In this document: positions 37,891 through 48,353 of the stretch, piece by piece
Layout: each line of letters begins with the position of its first letter
How positions within the stretch are numbered: position 1 is the stretch's first letter
Source of the DNA: Nocardioidaceae bacterium
GTDB lineage: Bacteria; Actinomycetota; Actinomycetes; Propionibacteriales; Nocardioidaceae
Length of the DNA stretch: 64,000 nucleotides
Reading direction: 5' to 3'
Assembly: GCA_018672315.1 (NCBI GenBank)
Contig: CP076053.1
Coordinates: forward strand, 1 to 64,000
The notes under the pieces: generated by a model
Told to the model about the DNA's origin: nothing
Database searches by the model: none
What the model saw: the letters and a program-made list of their open reading frames with translations, nothing else
Program-made: the position numbers and the translations under genes

Positions 37891-38667
37891 TCAGCCCGCG
37901 CTGGGCCCCCCGAGCAGCGCGCGCAGCAGGGGCTCGCCCACCACGAGCCCGACCAGGGCCCCGAGCAGCATGTACGGCCCGAAGGGATAGCCGCGGACCC
38001 GTGGCAGCCCGCGGACCCGGCGCCACACGACAGGCACCAGCCCGCCGACGGCGCCGAGCAGGAACGCGGCCTCCAGGCCGACGAGCAGCGGGGCCAGGCC
38101 CGCGTACCCCAGCACCATGCCGAGGAGGCCGGCGAGCCGCACGTCGCCGTAGCCCATGCCCGCGGGGTAGACGAGGTTCAGCACCAAGTAGAGCCCGCCG
38201 AGCACCAGCCAGCCGAGGGCAGCGCCGCGGAGCACGGTCCAGGAGCCGTCGACGACCGCGCCCAGCAGGAGCAGGGCGACCAGGGCGGGGTACGCGGGCT
38301 TGATGAGCGCGGAGGGCAGCAGCCGGGTGCGTGCGTCGATGTAGGCGAGTGCCACGCCGAGCGGCACCATCATCAGCAGCGCCGGCAGCAGCCCCGGGCG
38401 CCCGAGCTCCTCGACGGCGAAGCCGCAGGCCGCTCCGGCCGCGGCGCCGGCGAGCACGCACCAGGCCCGCAGCCCGCGGGCGCGGGCGAGCACGGCGTAC
38501 GGGATCTTCGGCGTCGGCGGCGCGAGCGGGTCGCCGACGCCCTCGCGCTCCTCGACCTCGGGCTCCGGAGCGGGCTCGGGCAGGCGCGCCACCACCGTAG
38601 GCACCATCGCGCTCAGCCCCGCTGCGACGAGAGCCGCGACGAGCACGAGCAGGACGTCGGAGGACAC
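37891..38667 (-). CDS. A24-family prepilin peptidase
   Basis: This membrane aspartyl protease cleaves leaders of type IV or Flp/Tad pilins. The 258-residue protein has about 7 hydrophobic segments. Its two catalytic aspartates are in [20 protein letters not shown] and [14 protein letters not shown]. The N-terminal region lacks the CxxC pairs of the bifunctional methylase form. No pilin or Tad genes lie in this window; a stand-alone peptidase next to aroE is conserved in actinobacteria (Rv2551c in M. tuberculosis). It begins with GTG, 10 bp after aroE. Confidence 0.9.
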   Translation of the reverse strand: MSSDVLLVLVAALVAAGLSAMVPTVVARLPEPAPEPEVEEREGVGDPLAPPTPKIPYAVLARARGLRAWCVLAGAAAGAACGFAVEELGRPGLLPALLMMVPLGVALAYIDARTRLLPSALIKPAYPALVALLLLGAVVDGSWTVLRGAALGWLVLGGLYLVLNLVYPAGMGYGDVRLAGLLGMVLGYAGLAPLLVGLEAAFLLGAVGGLVPVVWRRVRGLPRVRGYPFGPYMLLGALVGLVVGEPLLRALLGGPSAG

Positions 38668-38677
38668 CCGGGCGAGG

Positions 38678-39517
38678 TTAGTGGTCCACCCGTGCGGCCA
38701 GGGCCCGCTCCCCCGCCTGTCTCATCGCTGCCACGGGTGCGGTAGGGACGCCCGTCATCAGCTCGAGCTGGCGGGCGGCCTGGTGCACCAGGAGGTCGAG
38801 GCCGCTCACCAGCGTCTGCCCGGCCTCGGTGGCCGCCGAGGCCAGCGGGGTGGGCCACGGGTCGTAGAGCACCTCGAACACGACGGCGGCCGGCGCGCAG
38901 CGGCGTACGAGCGCGGGCGTCTGGGCGGCGGCGGGGATCGTGGAGACGACGACGTCGACCGCGAGGGGCTGCTCGTCGGTGAGCAGCGCGGTCGTGAGCC
39001 GTGGCGCCGCCTCGTGGCGGGCCACGGCGTCGAGCGTCTTTCGAGCCCGTGCGGGGTCGCGGACGAGCACGACCGCCTCGTCGCAGCCCAGGTCGGCGAG
39101 GGCGAGCAGCGTCGAGGTCGCGGTCGCGCCGCCGCCGAGCACCGCAGCGGTGCGTACGGGACCCTCGTGCCGCTCGCGGATGGCCGCGACGGCGCCGGGC
39201 ACGTCGGTGTTGTCGCCGCTCAACCGACCATCAGGTGCGACCAGGACGGTGTTCGCGGCGCCCGCCAGGGCTGCCGTCGGTGCGACCTCGTCGAGGAGCG
39301 GCATGACGGTGCGCTTGAGCGGCATGGTGAGGGACAGACCCCGCCACTCCGTGCCCTGGCCGTGCAGCCCGGTCAGGAAGCCGGCGAGAGCCCGCTCGTC
39401 GACACGGTGGGCGCCGTAGGCCCAGTCGGTCAGGCCGAGCTCGTCGTACGCGGCGGCGTGCAGCACCGGGGAGAGGGAGTGCTCGATCGGGTCGCCGAGC
39501 ACGGCGCAACGGGGCAT
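38678..39517 (-). CDS. aroE: Shikimate dehydrogenase
   Basis: It reduces 3-dehydroshikimate to shikimate with NADPH. The 279-residue protein starts CAVLGDPIEHSLSPVLHAAAY, the shikimate-binding site. Catalytic lysine and asparagine are in LTMPLKRTVMPLLDE and AANTV, and the aspartate is in GDNTDVPG. The NADP loop is AVLGGGATATSTLLAL. Gene order mltG-aroE-prepilin peptidase is the usual actinobacterial one, and the 12-bp spacing to mltG suggests co-transcription. Confidence 0.96.
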   Translation of the reverse strand: MPRCAVLGDPIEHSLSPVLHAAAYDELGLTDWAYGAHRVDERALAGFLTGLHGQGTEWRGLSLTMPLKRTVMPLLDEVAPTAALAGAANTVLVAPDGRLSGDNTDVPGAVAAIRERHEGPVRTAAVLGGGATATSTLLALADLGCDEAVVLVRDPARARKTLDAVARHEAAPRLTTALLTDEQPLAVDVVVSTIPAAAQTPALVRRCAPAAVVFEVLYDPWPTPLASAATEAGQTLVSGLDLLVHQAARQLELMTGVPTAPVAAMRQAGERALAARVDH

Positions 39518-39529
39518 CCGGGGCCGTGG

Positions 39530-40642
39530 TCAGCAGGCGTCGGACTGCGTCGCGCAGTACTCGTCGAGCTCGCGACGGAAACCGAGGAACGTGTCGTAGT
39601 CCTCGGCGAACTTCGTCTCGCCGGTGCGCAGGTTCACCGTCACGTAGTAGAACCACGGACCGTCCGCCGGGTTGGCCGCCGCCTCGATCGCGGCGTCACC
39701 GGGCGACTCGATGGGCGAGGGCGGCAGTCCGGGGTTCTGGTAGGTGTTGTACTCGGACTCCTGCTGCAGGTCCTCGAAGGTGGCGCGGGCCCCGATGTCG
39801 GAGTTGATGTAGTTCAGGGTCGAGTCGATCTGCAGCAGTCCGTCGGTCTCGTCACCCTCGAGCCGGTTGTAGATGACACGGGCGACCTTGGGTCGGTCCT
39901 GGTCGCGGCTGGCCTCGGCCTCCACGAGGCTCGCGATGATCATCAGCTCGTCGGCGGTGTAGCCGAGCTCCTCGGCCCGCGCATCGAGGTTCGCCTCGTC
40001 CGCGGCCTGGCGCCACCGGTCGACCATCGTGGTCAGCATCGACTCCGGTGTCGCATTCGGCGGGAAGGCGTACGTGGCGGGGAAGAGGTAGCCCTCGGGG
40101 TTGCCGTCGGCGTACTCGGGCAGACCGATGTCGCCGCGGAGCGCCCGGCGGAAGGCACGCTGACCGAAGTCGGTGCCCCGGGCGAGCTGCGCGACGGTGT
40201 CGTCGACCGTGAGTCCCTCGGGGATGGTCACCGAGGTCTGCAGGATGTTGTCGGGGTCGACCAGCACCTCGAGCGCGCCCTGGGCCGACATCTGCTGGCG
40301 CAGCTCGTAGAAGCCGGCCTGGATCCCGCTGGAGCGCTCATCGGCGCGGGCGGCCTCGATGAAGGCTTCCGCGCTCTGCACGACGTCCTGCTGCTCCAGT
40401 GCCGTGGCGATCTCGTTCTCGGGCGTGTCACCGGGCTGCACCTCGTACACGACCTCACCGGTGCCGGGTCCCGGGTAGTCGGCGACCGGCTCGGTGTCGA
40501 AGCGGCCGTCGAGCGCCTCGAGCCCACGCTGCACGCCGAAGTAGCCGGCGCCGACGATCACCGCCAGCACCACCAGGGCGACCACGCAGCCCAGGCCACG
40601 GCGGCGACGTGGTCCGTCGTCGGAGAAGTCGAGCTGGCTCAC
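39530..40642 (-). CDS. mltG: Endolytic murein transglycosylase MltG
   Basis: It cuts nascent glycan strands at the membrane and so helps set their length. The 370-residue protein has a basic N-terminus, a single membrane helix (about 17-38, GLGCVVALVVLAVIVGAGYF), a LysM-like segment and the YceG catalytic domain. Landmarks are NPEGYLFPATYAF, the catalytic glutamate in LMIIASLVEAEASRDQDRP, IDSTLNY and NPGLPPSPIESPGDAAIEAAANP. It ends with Cys-rich TQSDAC. It lies between ruvX and aroE. Confidence 0.95.
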   Translation of the reverse strand: MSQLDFSDDGPRRRRGLGCVVALVVLAVIVGAGYFGVQRGLEALDGRFDTEPVADYPGPGTGEVVYEVQPGDTPENEIATALEQQDVVQSAEAFIEAARADERSSGIQAGFYELRQQMSAQGALEVLVDPDNILQTSVTIPEGLTVDDTVAQLARGTDFGQRAFRRALRGDIGLPEYADGNPEGYLFPATYAFPPNATPESMLTTMVDRWRQAADEANLDARAEELGYTADELMIIASLVEAEASRDQDRPKVARVIYNRLEGDETDGLLQIDSTLNYINSDIGARATFEDLQQESEYNTYQNPGLPPSPIESPGDAAIEAAANPADGPWFYYVTVNLRTGETKFAEDYDTFLGFRRELDEYCATQSDAC

Positions 40643-40718
40643 GTCGGGCTCCTGGGTGGCTGGTCCGCCGGGGGTCTGGCGTGCTGGTCGGTCGGGTCGG
40701 TCCGAGAGGTGGGTCCGG

Positions 40719-41195
40719 CTAGGGGTTCGAGGGTACGTCCACGACCTGGCCGGGTGCCCTGCCGCTGCCCCGCTCGGTGTCGAGTGCGTGCTGCAGGATC
40801 ACCTGGGCGGCGACCTGGTCGACCACCGCACGGCGCTTCTTTCCCTTGCGTCCCTGCTCGCGCAGCACCGACTCCGCGGAGACGGTGGACAGACGCTCGT
40901 CGCAGAGTCTCACGGGCACGGGCGAGATTCTGGCAGCGACGTCGACGGCGAAGGTCCGTGCCTTGGCCGCCGCGGGGCCCTCCGAGCCCGACAGCGACCG
41001 CGGCAGGCCGACCACCACCTCGACCGCCTCGTGCTCGACGACGAGGTCGGCGACCTCGGTGAGCACGTCGACCGGCTTGCGGCCGGTGACCGCCACCGTG
41101 CCGACGGGGGTCGCGATCATGCCCGAAGGATCGCAGCGGGCGACCCCGATGCGCGCGTCACCGGGATCGAGCCCGAGGCGTACGCCACGTCTCAC
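40719..41195 (-). CDS. ruvX: Putative pre-16S rRNA nuclease / Holliday-junction resolvase RuvX (YqgF)
   Basis: This small RNase H-fold nuclease (158 aa) is implicated in 16S rRNA 5' processing; older names call it a Holliday-junction resolvase. The fold begins GVRLGLDPGDARIGVARCDP with the first catalytic aspartate. The second acidic region is VVVGLPRSLSG, and LCDERLSTVSAE and AVVDQVAAQVILQHALD hold the remaining acidic residues. It follows alaS by 12 bp and belongs to the alaS-ruvX-mltG-aroE run. Confidence 0.94.
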   Translation of the reverse strand: MRRGVRLGLDPGDARIGVARCDPSGMIATPVGTVAVTGRKPVDVLTEVADLVVEHEAVEVVVGLPRSLSGSEGPAAAKARTFAVDVAARISPVPVRLCDERLSTVSAESVLREQGRKGKKRRAVVDQVAAQVILQHALDTERGSGRAPGQVVDVPSNP

Positions 41196-41207
41196 GGCCG
41201 CAGCCTC

Positions 41208-43943
41208 TCAGCGGCCCTGCACCGAGGCCGCGACCTCGCGGCGCACCGCCTCGAGGGCGGCCTCGACCTGCGTGGCGTCACCGCCGCCGCCCTGCGCGAC
41301 GTCCGGCTTGCCGCCACCGCGGCCACCGAGCGTGGTGGCGACGGTGCGCACCAGGTCGCCGGCGGACAGACCACCGGCGCGCGCGGCGTCGTTGACCGCG
41401 ACGACCACAGCGGGCTTGTCGTCGGTGACCCCGACGATCGCGACGACGGCGGGACGGGAGGCGGGGATGCGGCCGCGGACGTCGAGGGCGAGGGTGCGTA
41501 CGTCGCCGGGTGCGGCGCCGTCGGCACGGTGCGCGACGACCGCGACGCCGGCGACGTCGGTCGCCTGCGCCGCCATGTCGCCCGCGGAGCTGAGCAGCTG
41601 GCCGATGCGGACCTTCTCGATCTCCTTCTCGGCGGCGCGCAGTCGCTCCACGAGGTCCTCGACCCGCTCGGGAAGCTGCTCGGGACGTACCTTCAGCGCC
41701 TCCGACAGCTGCGCCACCAGCACGTGCTCGCGGGCCAGGAAGCGGTAGGCGTCACCGCCGACGAGCGCCTCCACACGGCGTACGCCCGACCCGATGGAGG
41801 ACTCCCCCAGGAGCTTGACGACGCCGAGCTGGCCCGACCGCTCGGTGTGGGTGCCGCCGCACAGCTCGCGGGCCCAGTCGCCGACGGAGACCACGCGCAC
41901 CTCGTCGCCGTACTTCTCGCCGAACAGCGCCATCGCGCCCGAGCGCACGGCCTCGGTCTGCGTCATGATCTCGGCCTCGACCGCGAGGTCGGCCAGCACG
42001 AGGTCGTTGACACGGGCCTCGACGTCGGCCATCGCCGAGGCAGGCACGGAACCGCTGGCGGAGAAGTCGAAGCGGAACCGGCCGGGGGCGTTCTCAGAGC
42101 CGGCCTGGGTGGCCGTCTCGCCGAGAGCCTCCCGGAACGCCTTGTGCACCATGTGCGTCGCGGTGTGGGCGCGGCTGATCGAGCGCCGGCGCTCGAGGTC
42201 GACCAGGGAGGAGGCCTGGGCCCCGACCGTCACCTCGCCCTCGAGCACCCGCGCGGCGTGCACGATGACGCCGGAGACCGGCGACTGCACGTCGAGCACC
42301 TCGATGCGGGCGCCGTTGTCGAGCTCGATGACGCCCTGGTCGGCGAGCTGCCCACCGCCCTCGGCGTAGAACGGGGTGCGGTCGAGCACCACCTCGACCG
42401 TGTCGCCCACGCCTGCCGCGTGCACCGTGCGCCCGGCCGAGACCAGGCCGCGTACGGTGCCCTCGGTGCTGGTCAGACGGCTGCTGTCGTAGCCGGTGAA
42501 CTCGACGTCGACACCCATCGAGTCCGCGATCTCGCGGTAGGCCGAGGCGTCGGCGTGCTGGCCCTTCTTCGCGCGGGCGTCGGCCTTGGCGCGCTCGCGC
42601 TGCTCGCCCATCAGCCGCCGGAACTCGGGCTCGTCGACAGCGAGACCCTTCTCGGCCGCCATCTCCAGGGTCAGGTCGATCGGGAAGCCGTAGGTGTCGT
42701 GCAGCGCGAACGCCTGCGCGCCGGAGAACGTGACCGCGCCCTTGCCCTTCGCCTCCGCCGCGGCCGAGTCGAAGATGCGGGTGCCGCTCGCGAGGGTGGA
42801 GCGGAAGGCGTCCTCCTCGGCGTACGCCACCGTGCTGATGCGCTCCCAGTCGCGCACGAGGTCGCCGTAGGTCTCGCCCATCTTGTCGCGGCTGACCGGC
42901 ATCAGCTCAGGCAGTGTGCGGTCCTCGACGCCGAGCAGACGCATCGAGCGCACCGCGCGGCGCAGCAGCCGTCGCAGCACGTAGCCGCGGCCCTCGTTGC
43001 CGGGCGTCACACCGTCGCTGATCAGCATCATCGAGGACCGGATGTGGTCACCGACCACACGCAGCCGCACGTCGTCCTCACGGGAGCGGCCGTACGTCTT
43101 CCCGGCGAGCTCGGCAGCCTTGGCGATGACCGGCCACACGACGTCGATCTCGTACATGTTCTCGACGTCCTGCATCAGCAGCGCGACGCGCTCGAGGCCC
43201 ATGCCGGTGTCGATGTTCGCGGCCGGCAGCGGCCCGGCGATGTCGAAGTCGACCTTGGAGCGCACCGCGGAGAGCTCCTCCTGCATGAAGACCAGGTTCC
43301 AGATCTCCAGCAGCCGGTCCTCCAGCGCAGGCTCCATGTCGGGGCCGATCGCGGCGGGGTCGAAGTCGGGTCCGTACGCCGGACCGCGGTCGTACAGGAT
43401 CTCCGAGCACGGACCACCCGGGCCGGGCACGCCCATCGACCAGTAGTTCTCGCGACGACCCAGCTTGAGGATGCGGTGCTCGGGCAGGCCCGTGACCTTC
43501 ATCCACAGGGCGAGCGCCTCGGCGTCCTCGGCGTACACGCTCGGGTAGAGGCGCGACTCCTCCAGCCCCCACCCCCCGTCGGCGCGCGGCTTGGTCACCA
43601 GGTCCCAGGCGAGCTCGATGGCCCGCTCCTTGAAGTAGTCGCCGAAGCTGAAGTTGCCGCACATCTCGAAGAACGTGCCGTGGCGGGTGGTCTTGCCGAC
43701 GTCCTCGATGTCAGGGGTGCGGATGCACTTCTGGATGCTGGTCGCCGTGGCGTACGGAGGCGTCTGCTGGCCGAGGAAGAACGGCTTGAACGGCACCATG
43801 CCGGCGTTGACGAACAACAGGTTCGGGTCCTCGAGCAGCAGCGAGGCCGAGGGCACGGGGGTGTGGCCGGCGGCCTCGAAGTGCGCGATGAAGCGACGCC
43901 GGATCTCCGCGGTGTCCAAGGGGGTGTCCAAGGGGGTCTCCAT
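41208..43943 (-). CDS. alaS: Alanyl-tRNA synthetase
   Basis: The product is 911 residues from the ATG at 43943, which has GGAGG 9 nt upstream. The class II catalytic core starts [25 protein letters not shown], with [13 protein letters not shown], the [23 protein letters not shown] region and [14 protein letters not shown]. The editing domain shows the metal-binding [11 protein letters not shown] and [14 protein letters not shown]-Ala domain with a glycine-rich stretch ([18 protein letters not shown]) ends the protein. The first nine residues (METPLDTPL) come from a small duplication absent from most homologues. Confidence 0.98.
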   Translation of the reverse strand: METPLDTPLDTAEIRRRFIAHFEAAGHTPVPSASLLLEDPNLLFVNAGMVPFKPFFLGQQTPPYATATSIQKCIRTPDIEDVGKTTRHGTFFEMCGNFSFGDYFKERAIELAWDLVTKPRADGGWGLEESRLYPSVYAEDAEALALWMKVTGLPEHRILKLGRRENYWSMGVPGPGGPCSEILYDRGPAYGPDFDPAAIGPDMEPALEDRLLEIWNLVFMQEELSAVRSKVDFDIAGPLPAANIDTGMGLERVALLMQDVENMYEIDVVWPVIAKAAELAGKTYGRSREDDVRLRVVGDHIRSSMMLISDGVTPGNEGRGYVLRRLLRRAVRSMRLLGVEDRTLPELMPVSRDKMGETYGDLVRDWERISTVAYAEEDAFRSTLASGTRIFDSAAAEAKGKGAVTFSGAQAFALHDTYGFPIDLTLEMAAEKGLAVDEPEFRRLMGEQRERAKADARAKKGQHADASAYREIADSMGVDVEFTGYDSSRLTSTEGTVRGLVSAGRTVHAAGVGDTVEVVLDRTPFYAEGGGQLADQGVIELDNGARIEVLDVQSPVSGVIVHAARVLEGEVTVGAQASSLVDLERRRSISRAHTATHMVHKAFREALGETATQAGSENAPGRFRFDFSASGSVPASAMADVEARVNDLVLADLAVEAEIMTQTEAVRSGAMALFGEKYGDEVRVVSVGDWARELCGGTHTERSGQLGVVKLLGESSIGSGVRRVEALVGGDAYRFLAREHVLVAQLSEALKVRPEQLPERVEDLVERLRAAEKEIEKVRIGQLLSSAGDMAAQATDVAGVAVVAHRADGAAPGDVRTLALDVRGRIPASRPAVVAIVGVTDDKPAVVVAVNDAARAGGLSAGDLVRTVATTLGGRGGGKPDVAQGGGGDATQVEAALEAVRREVAASVQGR

Positions 43944-44013
43944 CGGGGTGTGCCTCCGGGGTCGATGCGTGCCCCGTCCGGTGATCGACCGGCGGGCGTG
44001 GGAAGAGCCTGCC

Positions 44014-44364
44014 TCAGGAAGCGCGGGCGGCGGCGGTCGGGTGCGCCGCGCCTGCGGCGGGCTCGAGCGAACGGTCTCGCGTCGCCAGCTCGCGGGCCGG
44101 GCCGCTCTCGAGAGTCTTGCGAGCCTCGCTGTTCTCGCTGCTCTCAATGCTCTCGAGGGCGAGGCCGAGCTCGGCGCGGATCTCGGCCTCGCGGGTCGCG
44201 GTCGCGGCCCGGACGTCGTCGGCGAGAAGGCGAGCACCCAGGGCGAGGGCCCCCACCCGGTCGGCGAGTCCCTCGGGCGTGACGGCCTCGGCGAGACGGC
44301 GGGCGCGCACCATGGCGTACACCCCGGTGCCTGCACCGGCCACGAACCACAAGCCTCGACCCAT
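44014..44364 (-). CDS. Small membrane-associated protein (DUF6167-like)
   Basis: The product is 116 residues from the ATG at 44364 ([33 protein letters not shown]). One N-terminal hydrophobic segment with a glycine-rich core is followed by a basic patch and a helical stretch [34 protein letters not shown]. This pattern matches the DUF6167 proteins found upstream of alaS in Streptomyces and relatives. Function is unknown. An open frame reaches 44505 but includes the hairpin region. It probably shares the alaS transcript. Confidence 0.72.
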   Translation of the reverse strand: MGRGLWFVAGAGTGVYAMVRARRLAEAVTPEGLADRVGALALGARLLADDVRAATATREAEIRAELGLALESIESSENSEARKTLESGPARELATRDRSLEPAAGAAHPTAAARAS

Positions 44365-44460
44365 GCGGGGCACCTTACCGCCGCCCGCTGGACCGCCCGC
44401 CCCCACGATGTCCGAATGGTCCCGCTCGTGGTCCTGCTCTGCCCCTCCGGCCGCCCCCGG

Positions 44461-44544
44461 AACGCCCGCGTATGCGGGCAATCCCGAACATGTGCGGCGT
44501 TGCAACCCCGCGCACGTACCCCAACGTCCGCGTACGCGGGCGTT
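44461..44544. repeat. Twin 22-nt palindromic hairpins in direct repeat
   Basis: aacgcccgcgtatgcgggca (44461 on) and aacgtccgcgtacgcgggcg (44523 on) agree at about 18 of 22 positions, and each folds on itself. Between them gtgcgg...ccgcgcac can form a third stem. They fill the 204-bp gap between two small membrane-protein genes and may end transcription of the upstream one. Confidence 0.55.
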
Positions 44545-44568
44545 CAGGGAGCCGGGGCGTACGGGGGC

Positions 44569-45087
44569 TCAGTCGGAGTCGGTGAGGCCCGCGCGCTGCT
44601 GGTCACGCACCAGGCGCCGGGCCGTACGCAGCTCCTCGCGGCGCTGCTTGCGCGCCCGACGCACCTCCTGCTTCATGGCGAAGCCGATGCGGTTGCGGTT
44701 CGCGGGACGCAGCGCCGTCCGCAATCCGTGCGCGACGGCCATGCCGCGCACGACTCCCTCCCCCAGCGGGCCCGACACCACGATGCGCGTGGGCGCGTGG
44801 CTGACCTCCGGCTCGACCTTGCGGATGCCGGCGTCGGTGATGAGGTACCCGGTCTCCGCCGCCGCCTCGCGCTGGCGCCGGGTGTCCTCCACCTCTCCGG
44901 CCAGCCGGTCCAGGCGCGCGGTCAGCACGGCGACGTCCTCGCGGGCCTGGTCCGCGGCAGCCCGGTCGGCGGCGGCGCGACGTCGCGTGGAGCGCACGGA
45001 CACGAGAAGGACACCGACCAGCACCAGCAGCACGACGAGGACGGCGAGCGCGACCAGGGCGGTCACGAGCCACGCGTCGGAGGACAT
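44569..45087 (-). CDS. Membrane protein with coiled-coil, upstream of alaS
   Basis: The product is 172 residues from the ATG at 45087. A single membrane helix (about 6-30, WLVTALVALAVLVVLLVLVGVLLVSV) is followed by a probable coiled coil (AAADRAAADQAREDVAVLTARLDRLAGEVEDTRRQREAA), then a conserved-looking block GYLITDAGIRKVEPEVSHAPTRIVVSG and a very basic tail. In Streptomyces a DUF948 protein occupies a similar place, but I cannot show homology from sequence alone. It is 10 bp downstream of rarA, so probably co-transcribed. Confidence 0.72.
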   Translation of the reverse strand: MSSDAWLVTALVALAVLVVLLVLVGVLLVSVRSTRRRAAADRAAADQAREDVAVLTARLDRLAGEVEDTRRQREAAAETGYLITDAGIRKVEPEVSHAPTRIVVSGPLGEGVVRGMAVAHGLRTALRPANRNRIGFAMKQEVRRARKQRREELRTARRLVRDQQRAGLTDSD

Positions 45088-45097
45088 GACGGGCACG

Positions 45098-46501
45098 CTA
45101 CGTGCCGCCGCCGGGTCCTCGCGAGCCGCGCACGATGCGGCGTACGCGCTCCCACCGCTCCTTGACGCCGGCCTCGGCCCCGATCGGCTTCGGCTCGTAG
45201 TAGGCGGCACCGTCGACGACGTCGGGGGCGTACTGCTGCGCGGCGATCCCGTACGGCTCGTCGTGCGCGTAGACGTATGCGGACCCGTGGCCGAGCTTCT
45301 TGGCGCCGGCGTAGTGGGCGTCGCGCAGGTGCGGCGGCACCGGCCCGATCAGACCCTTCGCCACGTCGGCGCGCGCCCGGGAGATGGCGGTGGTGACCGC
45401 GTTGGACTTCGGTGCGACGGCCAGCGCGACCGTCGCGTGGGCAAGCGTCAGCTGCGCCTCGGGGAACCCGATCAGCGCCACGGCCTGCGCCGCCGCGACC
45501 GCGGTCGGCAGCGCCGTCGGGTCGGCCAGCCCGATGTCCTCGCTGGCCAGGATCATCAGGCGGCGTGCGATGAAGCGCGGGTCCTCCCCCGCCTCGATCA
45601 TGCGCGCCAGGTAGTGCAGCGCCGCGTCGGCATCGGACCCGCGGACGGACTTGATGAAGGCGCTGGTGACGTCGTAGTGCTGGTCGCCGTCCTTGTCGTA
45701 GCGCACCGCCGCCTTGTCCACCGCCAGCTCCGCGGTCGCGAGGTCGACGACGTCGCGGCCCCGCGACCGCGCCGCCCCGGCCGCTGCCTCGAGGTAGGTG
45801 AGGCCACGGCGGGCGTCGCCGCCGGCGAGGCGTACGAGGTGGTCCAGGGCCTCGTCGTTTACCGCGACCTCCCCGGCGAGACCACGCTCGTCGGCGACGG
45901 CGCGTGCCATGACCTCGCGGATGTCGTCGTCGGTCAGCGACTCCAGCGTCAACAGCAGCGACCGGCTCAGCAGCGGCGAGATCACCGAGAAGTACGGGTT
46001 CTCGGTCGTCGCCGCCACCAGGGAGACCCACCGGTTCTCCACCCCTGGCAGCAGGGCGTCCTGCTGGGCCTTGGAGAAGCGGTGCACCTCGTCGACGAAG
46101 AGCACGGTCTCCTGTCCCGACCGCACCAGCTCGGCGCGCGCGGCCTCGATCGCTGCGCGCACCTCCTTGACGCCCGCCGAGACCGCGGAGACCTCCACGA
46201 AGGCCCGGTCGGTCTGTCCGGAGAGGATCGAGGCGATCGTCGTCTTGCCCACCCCGGGCGGCCCCCACAGCAACAGCGACATCGGCTGGTCGCCCTCGAC
46301 GAGCCGACGAAGGGGCGATCCCTCGACCCGCAGGTGCGCCTGGCCGGCCAGCTCGTCGAGCGTGCGCGGCCGCATCCTGACGGCGAGCGGCGCCGAGGCG
46401 TGCGCGTTGCCCGCGAGGCTGCCGGCGCCACGGGGCGTACGCGCGGCGCCCCCGGCGCCCGGGGTCTCGAAGAGCGCGTCCGGCTCGTCCGAGGTCGTCA
46501 G
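45098..46501 (-). CDS. rarA: Replication-associated recombination protein A (RarA/MgsA)
   Basis: This AAA+ ATPase acts at stalled replication forks. About 467 residues. After a variable lead comes [20 protein letters not shown], Walker [16 protein letters not shown], Walker [21 protein letters not shown], sensor 1 [18 protein letters not shown] and the C-terminal domain ([23 protein letters not shown]-type motif, GYPE-like IGFPEAQL). No ATG, GTG or TTG is well placed; the CTG at 46501 overlaps the upstream stop as CTGA and fits the family's N-terminus (DALFETP). Otherwise the first ATG is at 46374, which would cut into the conserved lead. Confidence 0.9.
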   Translation of the reverse strand: MTTSDEPDALFETPGAGGAARTPRGAGSLAGNAHASAPLAVRMRPRTLDELAGQAHLRVEGSPLRRLVEGDQPMSLLLWGPPGVGKTTIASILSGQTDRAFVEVSAVSAGVKEVRAAIEAARAELVRSGQETVLFVDEVHRFSKAQQDALLPGVENRWVSLVAATTENPYFSVISPLLSRSLLLTLESLTDDDIREVMARAVADERGLAGEVAVNDEALDHLVRLAGGDARRGLTYLEAAAGAARSRGRDVVDLATAELAVDKAAVRYDKDGDQHYDVTSAFIKSVRGSDADAALHYLARMIEAGEDPRFIARRLMILASEDIGLADPTALPTAVAAAQAVALIGFPEAQLTLAHATVALAVAPKSNAVTTAISRARADVAKGLIGPVPPHLRDAHYAGAKKLGHGSAYVYAHDEPYGIAAQQYAPDVVDGAAYYEPKPIGAEAGVKERWERVRRIVRGSRGPGGGT

Positions 46502-48312
46502 GAGACGCCCGCCTGCTCGATCATCCGGTCGCGCTGCTCGCGGCGCTGTCGCTGCACGTCCGGGTCCGGCACCGGGACGGCGGCGACCAGGCGCTGGGTG
46601 TACTCGTGCCGCGGCTCCAGCACGACCTGGTCGCGGCTGCCCATCTCGACCAGCTCGCCGTGCCGCATCACCGCGATGCGCGAGCACACCATCTCGATCA
46701 CGCCCAGGTCGTGGCTGATGAACAGGCTCGCGAAGCCGTGCTCGCGCTGCAGCTCACCGAACAGCTCGAGCACCGTCGCCTGCACCGAGACGTCCAGTGC
46801 GGAGGTCGGTTCGTCGGCCACGAGCAGCGTCGGCTCGAGGGACAGCGCCCGGGCGATGCCGACGCGCTGCTTCTGGCCGCCGGAGAGCTCGTGGGGGTAG
46901 CGGTTGCGATAGGACCGCGGCAGCTGCACGTCGTCGAGCAGCTTCTCGACCGCCTGTGCCAGGCCCTTGCTGCGCAGCTTCTTGTGCAGGTACATCGGCT
47001 CGCCGATCGAGTCACCGATCGGCATCCGCGGGTTCAGCGAGCTCGACGGGTCCTGGAAGACGATGCCGACCTTGTCGCGCAGCGGCTTCAGGTCGCGCGC
47101 CCTCGCGCCCTTCATCTGGACGCCCGCGACCTCCAGTGAGCCGGAGTGCACCGGGAGCAACCCCACCACGGCCCGTCCGATGGTGGACTTGCCCGAGCCC
47201 GACTCGCCCACGAGGCCGACGACCTCGCCGGGCATCAGCGAGAAGCTGACGCCGTCGACGGCGCGGAAGGCGGGCTGTCGCCCCTGCTTGGGGTACTCCA
47301 GCACCAGGTCCTCGGCCTTCAGCACCGGCGTACGCCCCGTGCCGTGCTCCCGCACGTCCACGTGCTCGCCGGGCTCGCTGCTGCCGGACTCCTTCACCGT
47401 CGTCGGCATCGCAGGGGTGCCCTGTCCGGCGGACGCCCGCTCCGACGTCTGGCCCGACGTCTGGGCCGACGTCGTGCCGGCGAGCGAGCCGAAGTGCGGC
47501 ACCGCGGCGAGGAGCTCCTTGGTGTACGCGTGCTGCGGGTCGCCGAAGATCTTCGCCGCCGTGCCGCTCTCGACGACCTCACCCTGGCGCATCACGATGA
47601 TGCGGTCGGCCATGTCGGCGACCACGCCCATGTCGTGGGTGATGAGCACGATGCCGGCGTCGATGCGCGAGCGCAGGTCCCGCATCAGCTTGAGGATCTC
47701 GGCCTGGACGGTCACGTCGAGGGCGGTCGTCGGCTCGTCGGCGACAAGCAGGCCCGGGTCGCAGGCGAGAGCCATGGCGATCATGGCGCGCTGCCGCTGG
47801 CCGCCGGAGAGCTGGTGCGGGAAGTTGCCGAAGCGTCGCTCCGGCTCGGGGATCTCCACCAGCCGCAGCAGCTCCAGCGCCCGCTCCTTCGCCTCCGCCG
47901 GGCCCATGTCGAGGTGCGTACGGATCATCTCCACGAGCTGGAACCCGACCGTGTAGACCGGGTTCATGGCCGTCATCGGCTCCTGGAAGATCACCGCCAT
48001 GTCCTTGCCGCGCACGTCGCGCAGCGCCGATCCCTTCATGCCGATGAGCTCGCGACCGTTGAGCCGGGCACTGCCGGAGGCGCGGCCGTTGCCCGGCAGC
48101 AGCCCGAGCAGCGACATCGACGACTGCGTCTTGCCCGAGCCGGACTCGCCGACGATGGCGAGCACCTCGCCGCGGGCGACGGTGTAGCTGAGCGACCTGA
48201 CGGCGGGGAACCACTCCCCCTCGACGTAGAAGGCGACCGAGAGGTCCTCGACCTCGAGGATGTTCTGCCCGGCGCTCTCGCGCTCCGCGCTGGCGTTCCC
48301 CGTGCTGCTCAT
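46498..48312 (-). CDS. Oligopeptide ABC transporter, fused double ATPase (DppD-DppF type)
   Basis: Two complete ATPase domains in 604 residues power an oligopeptide/dipeptide importer. Domain 1 (about 18-270) has Walker [12 protein letters not shown], signature [15 protein letters not shown] and Walker [13 protein letters not shown]. Domain 2 (about 330-590) has [28 protein letters not shown] and [12 protein letters not shown]. Each ends with the peptide-importer tail ([24 protein letters not shown]). A low-complexity linker rich in Ser/Thr/Gln joins them. It is the last gene of the binding protein-DppB-DppC operon and overlaps the rarA start. Confidence 0.95.
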   Translation of the reverse strand: MSSTGNASAERESAGQNILEVEDLSVAFYVEGEWFPAVRSLSYTVARGEVLAIVGESGSGKTQSSMSLLGLLPGNGRASGSARLNGRELIGMKGSALRDVRGKDMAVIFQEPMTAMNPVYTVGFQLVEMIRTHLDMGPAEAKERALELLRLVEIPEPERRFGNFPHQLSGGQRQRAMIAMALACDPGLLVADEPTTALDVTVQAEILKLMRDLRSRIDAGIVLITHDMGVVADMADRIIVMRQGEVVESGTAAKIFGDPQHAYTKELLAAVPHFGSLAGTTSAQTSGQTSERASAGQGTPAMPTTVKESGSSEPGEHVDVREHGTGRTPVLKAEDLVLEYPKQGRQPAFRAVDGVSFSLMPGEVVGLVGESGSGKSTIGRAVVGLLPVHSGSLEVAGVQMKGARARDLKPLRDKVGIVFQDPSSSLNPRMPIGDSIGEPMYLHKKLRSKGLAQAVEKLLDDVQLPRSYRNRYPHELSGGQKQRVGIARALSLEPTLLVADEPTSALDVSVQATVLELFGELQREHGFASLFISHDLGVIEMVCSRIAVMRHGELVEMGSRDQVVLEPRHEYTQRLVAAVPVPDPDVQRQRREQRDRMIEQAGVS

Positions 48313-48353
48313 GGCCTGCCTCCTGCTCGGGTCGGGTGTGCGACCGTGGGCGG

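Noticed and set aside
43944-44013. T-box or other leader upstream of alaS
   Set aside because: Only 70 bp are available and no T-box motif is visible; the same holds for hisS and aspS.
40656-44282. Very long plus-strand open frame opposite ruvX and alaS
   Set aside because: It is antisense to two clear genes, has the low-complexity His/Gln/Gly/Val-rich composition of high-GC shadow frames and no recognisable domain.
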